A DNA stretch of 64,000 nucleotides. Source: Pseudomonas syringae KCTC 12500. Lineage in GTDB: Bacteria > Pseudomonadota > Gammaproteobacteria > Pseudomonadales > Pseudomonadaceae. A program made the position numbers and the translations under genes. The stretch lies in NCBI RefSeq assembly GCF_000507185.2, contig NZ_AYTM02000002.1:3441001-3505000 (forward strand). Direction: 5' to 3'. How positions within the stretch are numbered: the first letter of the stretch is position 1; every line of letters begins with the position of its first letter. Shown in pieces: positions 8,573 to 16,943 of the stretch. Under the pieces are notes generated by a model. That model ran no database searches. It was not told the origin of the DNA and worked only from the letters and a program-made list of their open reading frames with translations.

Positions 8573-9323
8573 CGACCGCCCGTTGATCTTCGTCGATCTG
8601 GACGACACGCTGTTCCAGACCGCGCGCAAAACCCCGGCTGGCATTGAAAAGCATGTCGCAACCCTGGACATCACGGGTAATGCCAACGGTTACATGACCA
8701 ACGTGCAGAAGTCGTTCGCGCACTGGCTGCTGGCGCATTCCGATGTGGTGCCGGTGACGGCGCGCAGTGTCGAGGCCTACAGCCGGGTCAAACTGCCGTT
8801 CACCGCAGGCGCGATCTGCTCCCATGGTGGGGTGATGCTCGATGTCATGGGGCGACTGGATCATGACTGGAACGAGCAGATGAAACAGACCCTGGCCAGC
8901 TACCAGTCGCGCCTGCATGAGCTGTCGGCGACGACACTGGCGATCGGTCAGGAGCTGGGGTTTTCACTGCGCGGCTGGGTGGTCGAAGAGGCGCAGCTGT
9001 TCCATTACGTGGTGACCAAGCATAACGAGAGCGATGACAGCATCCTCGGCAAAGTGCTGGCCGAAGTGCAGGCGCGGGGCTTGCTCGATGGCATGCACAT
9101 CCACGGCAACGGCAACAATCTGGCTTTCCTGCCCGAAGGGCTGGCCAAGCGTTACGCGGTCCAGGAGTGGCTGCGGCGCGACAAGGCGATCAATGGCGAA
9201 CGCCCGGTGCTCGGTTTTGGCGACAGCATTACCGATCTGGGTTTCATGGACGAGTGCCACTGGTGGGCGACACCTGCCCGCAGTCAGTTGGCGAAAATGT
9301 TTGTCGGAGCAGCGCATGAGTGA
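8565..9323 (+). CDS. HAD-superfamily phosphatase, Cof/sucrose-phosphatase-like (Ter cluster)
   Basis: A 252-residue HAD hydrolase. Motif I is FVDLDDTLFQT with the nucleophile and acid/base Asp pair at residues 11 and 13; motif IV is GFGDSITDLGFM near 219-230. The position and size of the cap fit the C2 (Cof/SPP-like) subclass. It probably dephosphorylates an intermediate made by the neighbouring phosphoribosyltransferases. The start at 8565 is preferred over an upstream in-frame ATG because it overlaps the preceding stop. The end overlaps the next gene by the same ATGAGTGA pattern. Confidence 0.82.
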   Translation: MSNDRPLIFVDLDDTLFQTARKTPAGIEKHVATLDITGNANGYMTNVQKSFAHWLLAHSDVVPVTARSVEAYSRVKLPFTAGAICSHGGVMLDVMGRLDHDWNEQMKQTLASYQSRLHELSATTLAIGQELGFSLRGWVVEEAQLFHYVVTKHNESDDSILGKVLAEVQARGLLDGMHIHGNGNNLAFLPEGLAKRYAVQEWLRRDKAINGERPVLGFGDSITDLGFMDECHWWATPARSQLAKMFVGAAHE

Positions 9324-10410
9324 TCCCGTTCACGGGCTCGATACGGTCGGCAGCGGCAGTTACCTGCACGATGATGTGCATTTTCTGTTGCGCGGCGTGG
9401 CGCTACAGACCACCAGCGTCGAGGAGAAGGAGCGCCTGATTCAGACGCGACAGAAGCACTATTCGGAAATGATCAGCGAGGAGTCAGCGCCTAGCGCCGC
9501 TCACAAGGCGCTGTATGAGCGGGCGCTCGAGCAGAACGGCGCGCGCATGGCCGACGATGTACAGGCCCTGGCCCAGGCGCTCGCCCGCGAGTGCGCAGGT
9601 GCTGAAATCATTCTGGTGTCGTTCGTGCGCGCCGGTCTGCCGCTGGGCGTGTTGTTGCGGCGGGCGCTGATCGATCTGGGCCGCGAAGCGCACCACTACG
9701 GCATCAGTATCGTCCGTGATCGCGGCATTGATACGGTGGCGCTTGAAGCCATCATTCAGGCCCACGGCGCGCAGAGCATCGTGTTCGTCGACGGCTGGAC
9801 CGGCAAGGGCGCGATTTCGGGGGAGATCCGTCGCAGCCTGGCGGGCGATACGCGCTTTCCGGATCAGCCACGGCTGGTGGTGCTGGCCGATCCGTGCGGC
9901 AGTGCCTGGCTGGCAGCGTCGGCAGAAGACTGGGTGATTCCGTCCGGCATTCTCGGTGCCACGGTGTCCGGTCTGGTGTCGCGCTCTATCTGGCCGGCGG
10001 ACGGCGGGCTGCACGGTTGCGTGGTGTACGAGCAGTTGCGGGACCACGACGTCACGCAGTCTTTTATTGAACAGATCGACAGCCAGCGTCGTCAAAACAG
10101 TTCTACGCTCACACTGACACCCTGGACGCTGGCTCAGCGAACCGAACTCAAGGCCGCCGCATCACAGGTGGTCGACCGTCTGGCCGAGCGCTTCAGGATC
10201 AATAACTTCAATCGCATCAAGCCGGGCATTGCCGAAGCCACCAGAGCGGTCATGCGCCGCGTGCCGGATCACGTACTGGTGCGCAACCTGGCTGACAGCG
10301 ACGTGCAATTGCTGTTGCACCTGACCGAAAAAGCGGGGATTCCCGTCGAAGAAGTGGGCGATCTCCTGGGGCCCTATCGGGCCGTGACCATCATTCGGAG
10401 TCTGAGCTAA
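9316..10410 (+). CDS. phosphoribosyltransferase with C-terminal PELOTA-type domain (StiP-like)
   Basis: A 364-residue protein. A phosphoribosyltransferase core has the PRPP loop SIVFVDGWTGKGAI (about 154-167), with an upstream SFVRAGLPLG segment typical of the family. The last 90 residues or so (MRRVPDHVLVRN then GIPVEEVGDLLGPYRAVTII) resemble the PELOTA/L7Ae-like RNA-binding fold described for these Ter-linked proteins. Some annotations call the family cysteine protease StiP, a name the visible PRTase motif does not support. The start at 9316 overlaps the HAD stop; its TAA shares a base with the next ATG (TAATG). Confidence 0.8.
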   Translation: MSDPVHGLDTVGSGSYLHDDVHFLLRGVALQTTSVEEKERLIQTRQKHYSEMISEESAPSAAHKALYERALEQNGARMADDVQALAQALARECAGAEIILVSFVRAGLPLGVLLRRALIDLGREAHHYGISIVRDRGIDTVALEAIIQAHGAQSIVFVDGWTGKGAISGEIRRSLAGDTRFPDQPRLVVLADPCGSAWLAASAEDWVIPSGILGATVSGLVSRSIWPADGGLHGCVVYEQLRDHDVTQSFIEQIDSQRRQNSSTLTLTPWTLAQRTELKAAASQVVDRLAERFRINNFNRIKPGIAEATRAVMRRVPDHVLVRNLADSDVQLLLHLTEKAGIPVEEVGDLLGPYRAVTIIRSLS

Positions 10411-11360
10411 TGGCCTTATTCTCGCCTTATGCGCTGGGGGCAACGCTGTATATGCCCGCGACCCGGGACGACATCGTCGATGTGGTGTTCGGTGAAAAGA
10501 TTCCCGAGCTGCGTTCGCTGGTTGTCTGTCTGGAAGACGCCGTGGCGCTGACCGATGTCGACACGGCGTTGCTCAATCTTCGTCAGGTACTCACCCGAAT
10601 CCGCGATCGTGGCGGTCGTCCGGCCAACGGTCCGCTGCTGTTCGTGCGTCCGAGGGACGCAGCGATGGCGCGCATTCTCAACGACTGGCCGCTGATGGCG
10701 CACGTCGACGGTTTCGTTGTGCCCAAGCTCTCGCTGAAAAGTCTGACGAGTTGGGAGCAGGCCGTCACCAATCCTTCGCTGGCGTTGATGCCTACACTGG
10801 AAACCCCCGAGGTGTTCAATCCGACCGCGATGGTCGAGTTGGGGGAAGCCTTGAAGGCCAGTCTGTACGAGCGGATCATTGCGCTGCGCATCGGGGGTAA
10901 TGACCTGATGGGCTGCCTGGGGCTGCGCCGCAATCCGGCCATGACCCTGTATTCGACGCCGATGGGGTATGTCATCCCCATGCTGGCGGGGGTCATGGGT
11001 GCGCAGGGCTTTTCGCTCACCGCACCGGTGTTCGAGCAACTGGCCACTCCGGACATTCTGCAGCATGAACTGGCGCTGGATATTACCAATGGATTGGTCG
11101 GTAAAACGGCAATTCACCCCTCGCAGGTCAATATCATTCAGAATGCGCTACGCGTCAGTCTGGAGGACATGAACTCCGCCCGGATGATTTTGAACTCTGT
11201 GGCCCCCGCAGTGTTCAAGTACAACGACGCGATGTGTGAACCGGCTACCCACTACAAATGGGCAGCCCACATCATGGAGCGCGCCAAATGGCATGGAGTG
11301 TTATCCGCACCCGCTTCGATCATGGATGCCAGCATTCGACTCGCTGAGGCAGTTAGCTAG
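10410..11360 (+). CDS. HpcH/HpaI aldolase / citrate-lyase-beta-like protein (Ter cluster)
   Basis: A 316-residue TIM-barrel C-C lyase of the CitE/HpcH type. Visible signatures: VVCLEDAVALTD (about 32-43), the phosphate/acyl-contacting LLFVRPRD (about 70-77), the LRIGGNDLMG segment with acidic metal ligands (about 158-167), and GKTAIHPSQVNIIQ (about 231-244). Such enzymes cleave or form bonds in malyl- or oxaloacetate-like substrates with Mg2+. Within this cluster it would add or remove a 2-3 carbon unit on the predicted nucleoside-like product. It is translationally coupled upstream and its stop TAG directly abuts the next ATG. Confidence 0.85.
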   Translation: MALFSPYALGATLYMPATRDDIVDVVFGEKIPELRSLVVCLEDAVALTDVDTALLNLRQVLTRIRDRGGRPANGPLLFVRPRDAAMARILNDWPLMAHVDGFVVPKLSLKSLTSWEQAVTNPSLALMPTLETPEVFNPTAMVELGEALKASLYERIIALRIGGNDLMGCLGLRRNPAMTLYSTPMGYVIPMLAGVMGAQGFSLTAPVFEQLATPDILQHELALDITNGLVGKTAIHPSQVNIIQNALRVSLEDMNSARMILNSVAPAVFKYNDAMCEPATHYKWAAHIMERAKWHGVLSAPASIMDASIRLAEAVS

Positions 11361-12107
11361 ATGATAGAACCTGACCTTGAAACCGCAGGACCTGATCTTG
11401 AGCCTGTAGGGCCCGACCTTGAAATCGAAGTGGAACAGCGCCTGCTGGCGGTTTTCGATTTCGACGGCACCATTACCCGCCACGACAGTTTTGTCCCGTT
11501 TCTCAAATTCGCCTTCGGGCAACGTGCCTTTTCGGTGCGCATGGCGCGGCTGGTGCTGCCCAGCATCGGCTACCTGGCCAAGCGCCTGACCCGCGACGAA
11601 CTCAAGGGCCGCCTGATCAAGGCCTTCCTCAGTGGCGTCGAAGTGCAATGGCTGCAGCAGAAGGCTGAAGCGTTCTGCCAGTCGCACTGGAAACGCCTGA
11701 TGCGTCCTGCTGCGCTGGAGTCCATCGCCGCTGAAATCGAGAAGGGCGCCATTGTCACGCTTTGTTCAGCATCGCCTGCTATGGTCCTGCAACCTTTCGC
11801 TGATCGCCTGAAAGTAGAGCTGATCGGTACGAATCTGGAAGTGATCGACGGCAAGTTGACCGGCTTGATCGAAGGCAGCAACTGCCGCTGCGACTCGAAA
11901 GTTGCACGGCTGGAGAGCGTCTATGGGCCGCTGACCCAGTTCCGGGTTCGCGCATGGGGCGACACCCGAGGCGACCACGAATTGCTCGCCGCTGCTCAGG
12001 ATGCGCACTGGCGTTTGTTCCATCCGACGTGGCGTCGAGGCCGTTATAAAGGCCCCGTTAACGCCAAGTTACACAATCCTGATGGCAAAGACGGGCCAAC
12101 ACGGTAA
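11361..12107 (+). CDS. HAD-IB family phosphatase (SerB-like) with N-terminal PDLE repeats
   Basis: A 248-residue HAD subfamily IB hydrolase. Motif I is VFDFDGTITRHDSF (Asp pair at about 32 and 34), motif II LCSASPAMV, and the C-terminal metal site is WGDTRGDHEL. The family includes phosphoserine phosphatases and similar enzymes; substrate unknown. The first 20 residues are three imperfect copies of a PDLE-containing repeat coded by a roughly 24-bp tandem DNA repeat (11370-11430). The core HAD fold begins only after it, so the repeat is an accessory tail or a misassigned start. No better internal start codon with a ribosome-binding site was seen. It lies between the lyase and terZ. Confidence 0.8.
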   Translation: MIEPDLETAGPDLEPVGPDLEIEVEQRLLAVFDFDGTITRHDSFVPFLKFAFGQRAFSVRMARLVLPSIGYLAKRLTRDELKGRLIKAFLSGVEVQWLQQKAEAFCQSHWKRLMRPAALESIAAEIEKGAIVTLCSASPAMVLQPFADRLKVELIGTNLEVIDGKLTGLIEGSNCRCDSKVARLESVYGPLTQFRVRAWGDTRGDHELLAAAQDAHWRLFHPTWRRGRYKGPVNAKLHNPDGKDGPTR

Positions 12108-12153
12108 GGCTGTAACACTTTTATCCGAAATCCAACGTCACATGGAGCGAAAA

Positions 12154-12747
12154 ATGGCACTCACTTTGGCAAAGAACCAGACGATCTCACTCGAGAAAAC
12201 TGCTGGTACAGGCCTCAAGAAAGTCAGCATGGGACTTGGATGGGACCCTGAAAAAGCCAGTGGTTTCTTCGGTAAATTGCTCGGTGGTGGCGGCGGCGAT
12301 ATCGACCTGGATGCCTCGTGCATCATGCTCGACGCCGATAAAAAGCCCCTCGACCTGGTCTGGTTCCGCCAGTTGCAATCGCGTGACGGTGCCATTCAGC
12401 ATTCGGGTGACAACCGTACCGGCGAAGGCGCGGGCGACGATGAAACCATCAGCGTCGATCTGGAAAAACTGCCTGCCGCCGTCAAATACCTGGTGTTCAC
12501 CGTCAATTCGTTCACCGGTCAGAATTTCGAAAAAGTCGCCAACGCCTACTGCCGTATTGTCGACTTGGGCAGCCGTAACGAACTGGGTCGCTTTGATCTG
12601 TCCGAAAAAGGTCAGCACACCGGCGTGGTGATGTCTTATCTGGCGCGCACGCCGTCGGGCTGGGACTTCACTGCAGTAGGCCAGGTCACCAACGGTCGCA
12701 CTGCTGATGATCTGGTCGAGCTGGCGATCGGGGCTGTACGGGTATGA
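12154..12747 (+). CDS. terZ: tellurium-resistance-type protein TerZ
   Basis: A 197-residue TerD-family protein. The order of motifs matches TerZ: LAKNQTISLEKTAG, then MGLGWDPEKASGFFGKLLGG with the Gly-rich insertion typical of TerZ, GDIDLDASCIMLD, HSGDNRTGEGAGDDETISV (acidic Ca2+-binding loop) and a C-terminal segment GRTADDLVELAI. The start 12154 is chosen because it has the family N-terminus and a GGAG 8 bases upstream; the frame is open further up. The last bases overlap the terA start (ATGA). TerD-family proteins bind Ca2+ and are linked to envelope stress, phage and colicin resistance and tellurite resistance. Confidence 0.9.
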   Translation: MALTLAKNQTISLEKTAGTGLKKVSMGLGWDPEKASGFFGKLLGGGGGDIDLDASCIMLDADKKPLDLVWFRQLQSRDGAIQHSGDNRTGEGAGDDETISVDLEKLPAAVKYLVFTVNSFTGQNFEKVANAYCRIVDLGSRNELGRFDLSEKGQHTGVVMSYLARTPSGWDFTAVGQVTNGRTADDLVELAIGAVRV

Positions 12748-13937
12748 CCCAACTCGTCCCGGGCGCCAACGCGCCGGTCGCTGCCGGCCCGCTGACGGTG
12801 GAAATCATCTACTCTCCGATCGCGGATGCGGATATCGACGTCTCCGCTTTTCTGCTGACCGCGTCCGGCAAGGTCCGTGGCGATCAGGACATGTGTTTCT
12901 ACGGCCAGAAAAGCGTGAACGGCGGTGCGCTGCAGCAGACGGAAGCGTCGGCCGGACGCGCGGTGTTCAGTCTTGACCCGAGCCGCCTGGACTCGGTCAT
13001 CGAGAAGGTTGCCCTGACGGCGACCATCTATGAGAACAAGGCCAGTTTTGGCAGCGTGTCACGCTTGGCCTTGAACATCACCGGCGGTATCGAAGCCGAT
13101 ATCCCGACCAGTGGCATGAAAGAAACCGCGCTGATTCTGGGCGAGTTCTACCTGCGTCAGGGTGCATGGAAATTCCGTTGCGTGGCCCAGGGTTTTGCCG
13201 GCGGCCTTGAGCCATTGGCGAAAAACTTCGGCGTTGAAGTCGCCGCGCCTCAGGATGAGCCTGCACCTGCACCTGCACCTGCACCTGCACCTGCACCTGT
13301 TCCAGCGCCTGCACCGAAGTCGACCGTCAGTCTGAGCAAGATTACGCTCGACAAGACCCGTGCTTCGATCAGCCTGGAAAAATCCAGTGCCGGTTTCGGT
13401 GAGATTCGGGTCAACCTGAACTGGAACCGTCGTAACGACAGCAAGGGCGGCGGCTTCTTCTCTATGAAGAAGAGCAATGCCATTGACCTTGATGTAGGCT
13501 GCCTCTTCGAAATGCAGGACGGTCTCAAAGGCGCTGTTCAGGCGCTGGGCAACTCGTTCGGTTCACTCAACACCGAGCCGTTCATCAAGTTGATGGGCGA
13601 TGACCGTACCGGCTCGATCAGCGACGGTGAGTGGCTGCATATCAATGGCGCACACTGGAGCAAGATCCGTCGCATTCTGGTCTACGCGTTCATCTATGAA
13701 GGTGCGCCGAACTGGAAGGAAACCGACGGGGTCGTCACCATTCACGCGCCTGGCCAGCCGCCCATCGAGGTTCGCCTCAATGAAGAGGGCGGTCGTCAGG
13801 GCATGTGTGCCATTGCCCTGCTGGAAAATGACAACGGTGCGGTCAAGGTGACGCGTCGTGTGGATTTCCACAACGGCCACAGCAACATGGACAAAGCCTA
13901 CGGCTGGGGCATGCGCTGGGCTGCCGGTTCCAAGTAA
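12744..13937 (+). CDS. terA: tellurium-resistance-type protein TerA (two TerD-like domains)
   Basis: A 397-residue protein built of an N-terminal TerD-like domain (about 1-165), a Pro-Ala linker (about 171-192) and a C-terminal TerA-type domain (about 195-397, with NLNWNRR and AIDLDVGCLFE, and LMGDDRTGSISDGE as the acidic loop). The linker is coded by a run of perfect hexanucleotide repeats (13258-13300). Its ATG overlaps the terZ stop. TerA is a core member of Ter clusters and is thought to form a membrane-proximal complex with TerB, TerC, TerD and TerE. Confidence 0.88.
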   Translation: MTQLVPGANAPVAAGPLTVEIIYSPIADADIDVSAFLLTASGKVRGDQDMCFYGQKSVNGGALQQTEASAGRAVFSLDPSRLDSVIEKVALTATIYENKASFGSVSRLALNITGGIEADIPTSGMKETALILGEFYLRQGAWKFRCVAQGFAGGLEPLAKNFGVEVAAPQDEPAPAPAPAPAPAPVPAPAPKSTVSLSKITLDKTRASISLEKSSAGFGEIRVNLNWNRRNDSKGGGFFSMKKSNAIDLDVGCLFEMQDGLKGAVQALGNSFGSLNTEPFIKLMGDDRTGSISDGEWLHINGAHWSKIRRILVYAFIYEGAPNWKETDGVVTIHAPGQPPIEVRLNEEGGRQGMCAIALLENDNGAVKVTRRVDFHNGHSNMDKAYGWGMRWAAGSK

Positions 13938-13988
13938 ACAATACCGTGGTATTTCTGGGCTGGCTGTGCCGCCTCATGGGAGATAGAC

Positions 13989-14438
13989 ATGCTGGACTGG
14001 TTGAAAACAAACGCAACAGCTGCTCGCGAAAAGCTGGCTTCGGAAGTCTCGAAGTTCAAGAATCGCGAATTCATGGAGGCTGTGGTTTCCGGCTGTGCTC
14101 TGGTATCGGCCGCTGACGGTGATATCAGCTCCAGTGAAAAGCAGAAAATGGCCGGCTTCATTCAGAACTCTCAGGAACTGAAAGTTTTCGACATGAAGGA
14201 CGTCATCCAGGGCTTCCAGGAAGCCTGCTCCAAGTTCGAGTTCGATTTTGAAATTGGTCGCGCCGAGGCCTTGAAAACCATCGGCAAGATCAAAAAGAAA
14301 GAAGATGCAGCCCGTTTGCTGGTGCGCGTCTGCTGTGCTATCGGTGGCGCCGATGGCAGCTTCGATGAGAAAGAGCGGGAAGTCTGCCGCACGATCTGTC
14401 GAGAGCTTGGCCTCAACCCGTCCGATTTCGACCTGTAA
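13989..14438 (+). CDS. terB: tellurium-resistance-type protein TerB
   Basis: A 149-residue all-helical TerB protein. Two internally similar acidic segments, SAADGDISSSEKQKMAGF (about 38-55) and GGADGSFDEKEREVC (about 118-132), are the metal-binding Asp/Glu motifs of the family. It is cytoplasmic and predicted to be the adaptor between TerD-type proteins and membrane TerC. GGGAG lies 8 bases before the ATG; spacing to terA is 51 bases and to terC 26 bases. Confidence 0.92.
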   Translation: MLDWLKTNATAAREKLASEVSKFKNREFMEAVVSGCALVSAADGDISSSEKQKMAGFIQNSQELKVFDMKDVIQGFQEACSKFEFDFEIGRAEALKTIGKIKKKEDAARLLVRVCCAIGGADGSFDEKEREVCRTICRELGLNPSDFDL

Positions 14439-14464
14439 TTTTTTACCCTAAGGAACGCAGTTAA

Positions 14465-15499
14465 ATGGAAAGCACCTCTCTAGGCTTCCCTCCACTCACG
14501 ATGGCGGTTTTCGTCGGTCTGGCCGTTACGGCCATGGCTATCGACATGTTCTCCCACCGGGGAAACAAGCCAATCACCCTCGCGCAAGCCTCGGCGTGGT
14601 CGATTTTCTGGGTCGCCATTTCGCTGGCCTTCGCGGGTTTTCTGTATGTCCAGCACGGCTCTGAAGTCGCCACGCTGTTCGTGACCGGTTACGCGCTGGA
14701 AAAAGTGCTGAGCGTCGACAACCTGTTCGTGTTCATGGCGTTGTTCTCCTGGTTCAAGATTCCGGATGGCCTGCGCCACCGCGTTCTGTACTGGGGCATC
14801 ATCGGCGCCATCGTCTTCCGCGGCATCTTCGTCGCCATCGGTACCGGCCTCCTGGCGCTGGGTCCATGGGTCGAAGTGGTGTTTGCGGTCATCGTTGCCT
14901 GGACAGCCATCATGATGCTCAGGGCGGGCGATGACGACGACGAAGAAGTCGACTACTCGCAACACATGGCTTATCGCTTCGCCAAGAAGCTGTTCCCGGT
15001 GTGGCCAAAACTGCACGGCAGCAACTTCTTCGTCAGCCGCTCGGTTCTGGAGCAGGAAGTCAAAAAGCCTGAAAACGCCGGTATCACGCTGGCGGCAAAA
15101 GGCGCTTTGTTCGCGACCCCGTTGTTCCTGTGTCTGGTTGTGGCGGAAATCTCCGACGTTCTGTTCGCATTCGACTCCGTGCCTGCAATCATTGCCGTGA
15201 GCCGCGAGCCGCTGATTGTGTTCTCGGCGATGCTGTTCGCGATTCTTGGTCTGCGTACCCTGTACTTCGTTCTGGAAGCCCTCAAGCGCTATCTGGTGCA
15301 CCTGGAGAAAGCGGTTATCGCCTTGCTGTTCTTCATTGCCTTGAAATTGGGCCTGAATGCTACCAACCACCTGTTCCATCACGGTTACGAGATCAGCGCC
15401 AATGCCAGCCTGCTGGTGGTAGTCGTCGTATTGATCATCGGTATCGTTGCAAGCCTGCTCTTCCCGGGCAAAGACGAATCCGCGGAAGAAAAAGCGTAA
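14465..15499 (+). CDS. terC: integral membrane protein TerC
   Basis: A 344-residue TerC-family protein with about nine hydrophobic segments. The signatures EKVLSVDNLFVFMALF (about 79-94) and VAEISDVLFAFDSVPAIIA (about 225-243) carry the acidic intramembrane residues thought to contact metal ions. A cytoplasmic acidic loop (DDDDEEVD, about 157-164) separates the two halves. TerC proteins are implicated in metal export and tellurite resistance, and act as the membrane anchor of Ter complexes. A long reverse-strand frame (14480-15862) over this gene is a GC-rich shadow. Confidence 0.93.
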   Translation: MESTSLGFPPLTMAVFVGLAVTAMAIDMFSHRGNKPITLAQASAWSIFWVAISLAFAGFLYVQHGSEVATLFVTGYALEKVLSVDNLFVFMALFSWFKIPDGLRHRVLYWGIIGAIVFRGIFVAIGTGLLALGPWVEVVFAVIVAWTAIMMLRAGDDDDEEVDYSQHMAYRFAKKLFPVWPKLHGSNFFVSRSVLEQEVKKPENAGITLAAKGALFATPLFLCLVVAEISDVLFAFDSVPAIIAVSREPLIVFSAMLFAILGLRTLYFVLEALKRYLVHLEKAVIALLFFIALKLGLNATNHLFHHGYEISANASLLVVVVVLIIGIVASLLFPGKDESAEEKA

Positions 15500-15526
15500 A
15501 CACTGGATAAAGGAGATAAACGAATC

Positions 15527-16102
15527 ATGGCTTTGACTCTGCAAAAAGGTGGCAACCTTTCGCTGTCGAAAACCGACCCTACCCTGACCAAAGTATTGAT
15601 CGGTCTGGGCTGGGATCCGCGAGCCACTGACGGACAGGGTTTCGACCTGGACGCCAGCGCATTCCTGTTGGCCGCCAATGGCAAGGTCCGCAGTGAAGCT
15701 GACTTCATTTTCTACAACCAGCTCAAGAGCGCCGACGGTTCTGTCGAGCACACCGGTGACAACCGTACCGGTGCTGGCGACGGCGATGACGAAGTGGTCA
15801 AGGTCGATCTGACCCGTGTGCCTGCTGATGTCGACAAGATCGCATTCGTGGTGACCATTCATGACGCAGAAAGTCGTGGCCAGAACTTTGGCCAGGTGAG
15901 CCGCTCTTTCATTCGCGTAGTGAATGAAGAGTCGGGCGCGGAAGTCGTCCGTTACGATCTTGCTGAAGACGCCTCTACCGAAACCGCAATGATCTTCGCT
16001 GAGTTGTACCGCAATAACGGCGAGTGGAAATTCCGCGCCGTTGGTAGCGGTTTCAAGGGGGGACTAAAAGCATTGGCCAACTCTTTCGGCATGAATTTCT
16101 GA
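15527..16102 (+). CDS. terD: tellurium-resistance-type Ca2+-binding protein TerD
   Basis: A 191-residue TerD. The full motif set is present: [45 protein letters not shown], the acidic loop [20 protein letters not shown] and [16 protein letters not shown] near the C-terminus. It is about 60 percent similar by eye to the next gene, so the two arose by tandem duplication. GGAG lies upstream of the ATG. The family forms beta-sandwich Ca2+ binders that attach to the inner face of the membrane in stress responses. Confidence 0.93.
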   Translation: MALTLQKGGNLSLSKTDPTLTKVLIGLGWDPRATDGQGFDLDASAFLLAANGKVRSEADFIFYNQLKSADGSVEHTGDNRTGAGDGDDEVVKVDLTRVPADVDKIAFVVTIHDAESRGQNFGQVSRSFIRVVNEESGAEVVRYDLAEDASTETAMIFAELYRNNGEWKFRAVGSGFKGGLKALANSFGMNF

Positions 16103-16139
16103 TTCACGCCCAACCACTTTTCTGGAAAGGATCAAGAAC

Positions 16140-16718
16140 ATGGCAGTAAGTCTGAGTAAAGGCGGCAACGTTTCCCTGTCCAAAGAGGCTCCTGGCCTGA
16201 CAGAAATCACCGTGGGCCTGGGCTGGGATCCGCGTGTGACCGATGGCACCGAGTTCGACCTGGATGCGTCGATCTTCATCGTTGGCGAAAATGGCAAAGT
16301 GCTGGACGATAACAGCTTCATTTTCTACAACAACAAGAAGTCGGCTGATGGCTCGGTCGAGCACCTGGGCGATAACCGTTCAGGCGCTGGCGAAGGCGAT
16401 GACGAGTCGGTAACGGTTAAGCTCACTGGCCTGGCAGCGGCAGTGAAGAAGCTGGTTTTCGCGGTCACCATCCATTCTGCCGAAGAGCGCAAGCAAAGCT
16501 TTGGCCAGGTTTCCAACGCTTACATCCGCGTTGTGAACAAGGCTGACGGCAAGGAAATCGCTCGTTACGACCTGTCGGAAGATGCATCGACCGAAACCGC
16601 GATGATCTTCGGCGAGCTGTATCGCAATGGCGAAGAGTTCAAGTTCAAGGCCATTGGCCAGGGCTTTGCCGGCGGTCTGAAGCCGTTGGCAGAAGCTCAC
16701 GGCGTGGCAATCGGCTAA
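16140..16718 (+). CDS. terE: tellurium-resistance-type Ca2+-binding protein TerE
   Basis: A 192-residue TerD paralogue and the last gene of the cluster. It has [62 protein letters not shown] and [19 protein letters not shown]. Order after terD and sequence suggest TerE, but TerD and TerE are hard to separate by eye. A perfect long-stem terminator begins 12 bases after its stop and closes the operon. Confidence 0.9.
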   Translation: MAVSLSKGGNVSLSKEAPGLTEITVGLGWDPRVTDGTEFDLDASIFIVGENGKVLDDNSFIFYNNKKSADGSVEHLGDNRSGAGEGDDESVTVKLTGLAAAVKKLVFAVTIHSAEERKQSFGQVSNAYIRVVNKADGKEIARYDLSEDASTETAMIFGELYRNGEEFKFKAIGQGFAGGLKPLAEAHGVAIG

Positions 16719-16730
16719 ACCCGAGCAGCG

Positions 16731-16775
16731 CCCAATAAAAACCCCCGCCAGCGATGGCGGGGTTTTTTTATTGGG
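16731..16775. terminator. strong bidirectional terminator after the Ter operon
   Basis: The ends CCCAATAAAAA and TTTTTATTGGG pair around CCCCGCCA / TGGCGGGG with a 4-base loop, giving a stem of nearly 20 bp with a T-run on the plus strand and an A-run that serves the opposite strand. Confidence 0.9.
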
Positions 16776-16786
16776 TGCTGATTACA

Positions 16787-16900
16787 GCTATCGTTCCTCA
16801 CGCTCTCCAGCGTGGGAATGCAGTTCACGACGCTCTGCGTCGCCAGAGGACGCTGAGCGTCCAGAAAGGCATGCGACGCAGAGCGCCGCACGATAGTCGC
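16787..16900. repeat. syringae-type interspersed repeat with inverted ends
   Basis: About 114 bp with ends related to GCTATCGT and ACGATAGT and inner arms such as ACGCTCTGCGTCG and CGACGCAGAGCG. Fragments of the same family recur at 34534-34572, 46660-46694, 47030-47083 and 47093-47127. No coding frame is credible inside it. Confidence 0.6.
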
Positions 16901-16943
16901 CAGTGCGCAGCACAGTCTCCGGTCTAATAACGTAGTGCTGAAG

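Noticed and set aside
14480..15862. 460-residue reverse-strand frame opposite terC and terD
   Set aside because: Crosses a gene boundary and repeats low-complexity Glu/Gln/His; a codon-bias artefact.
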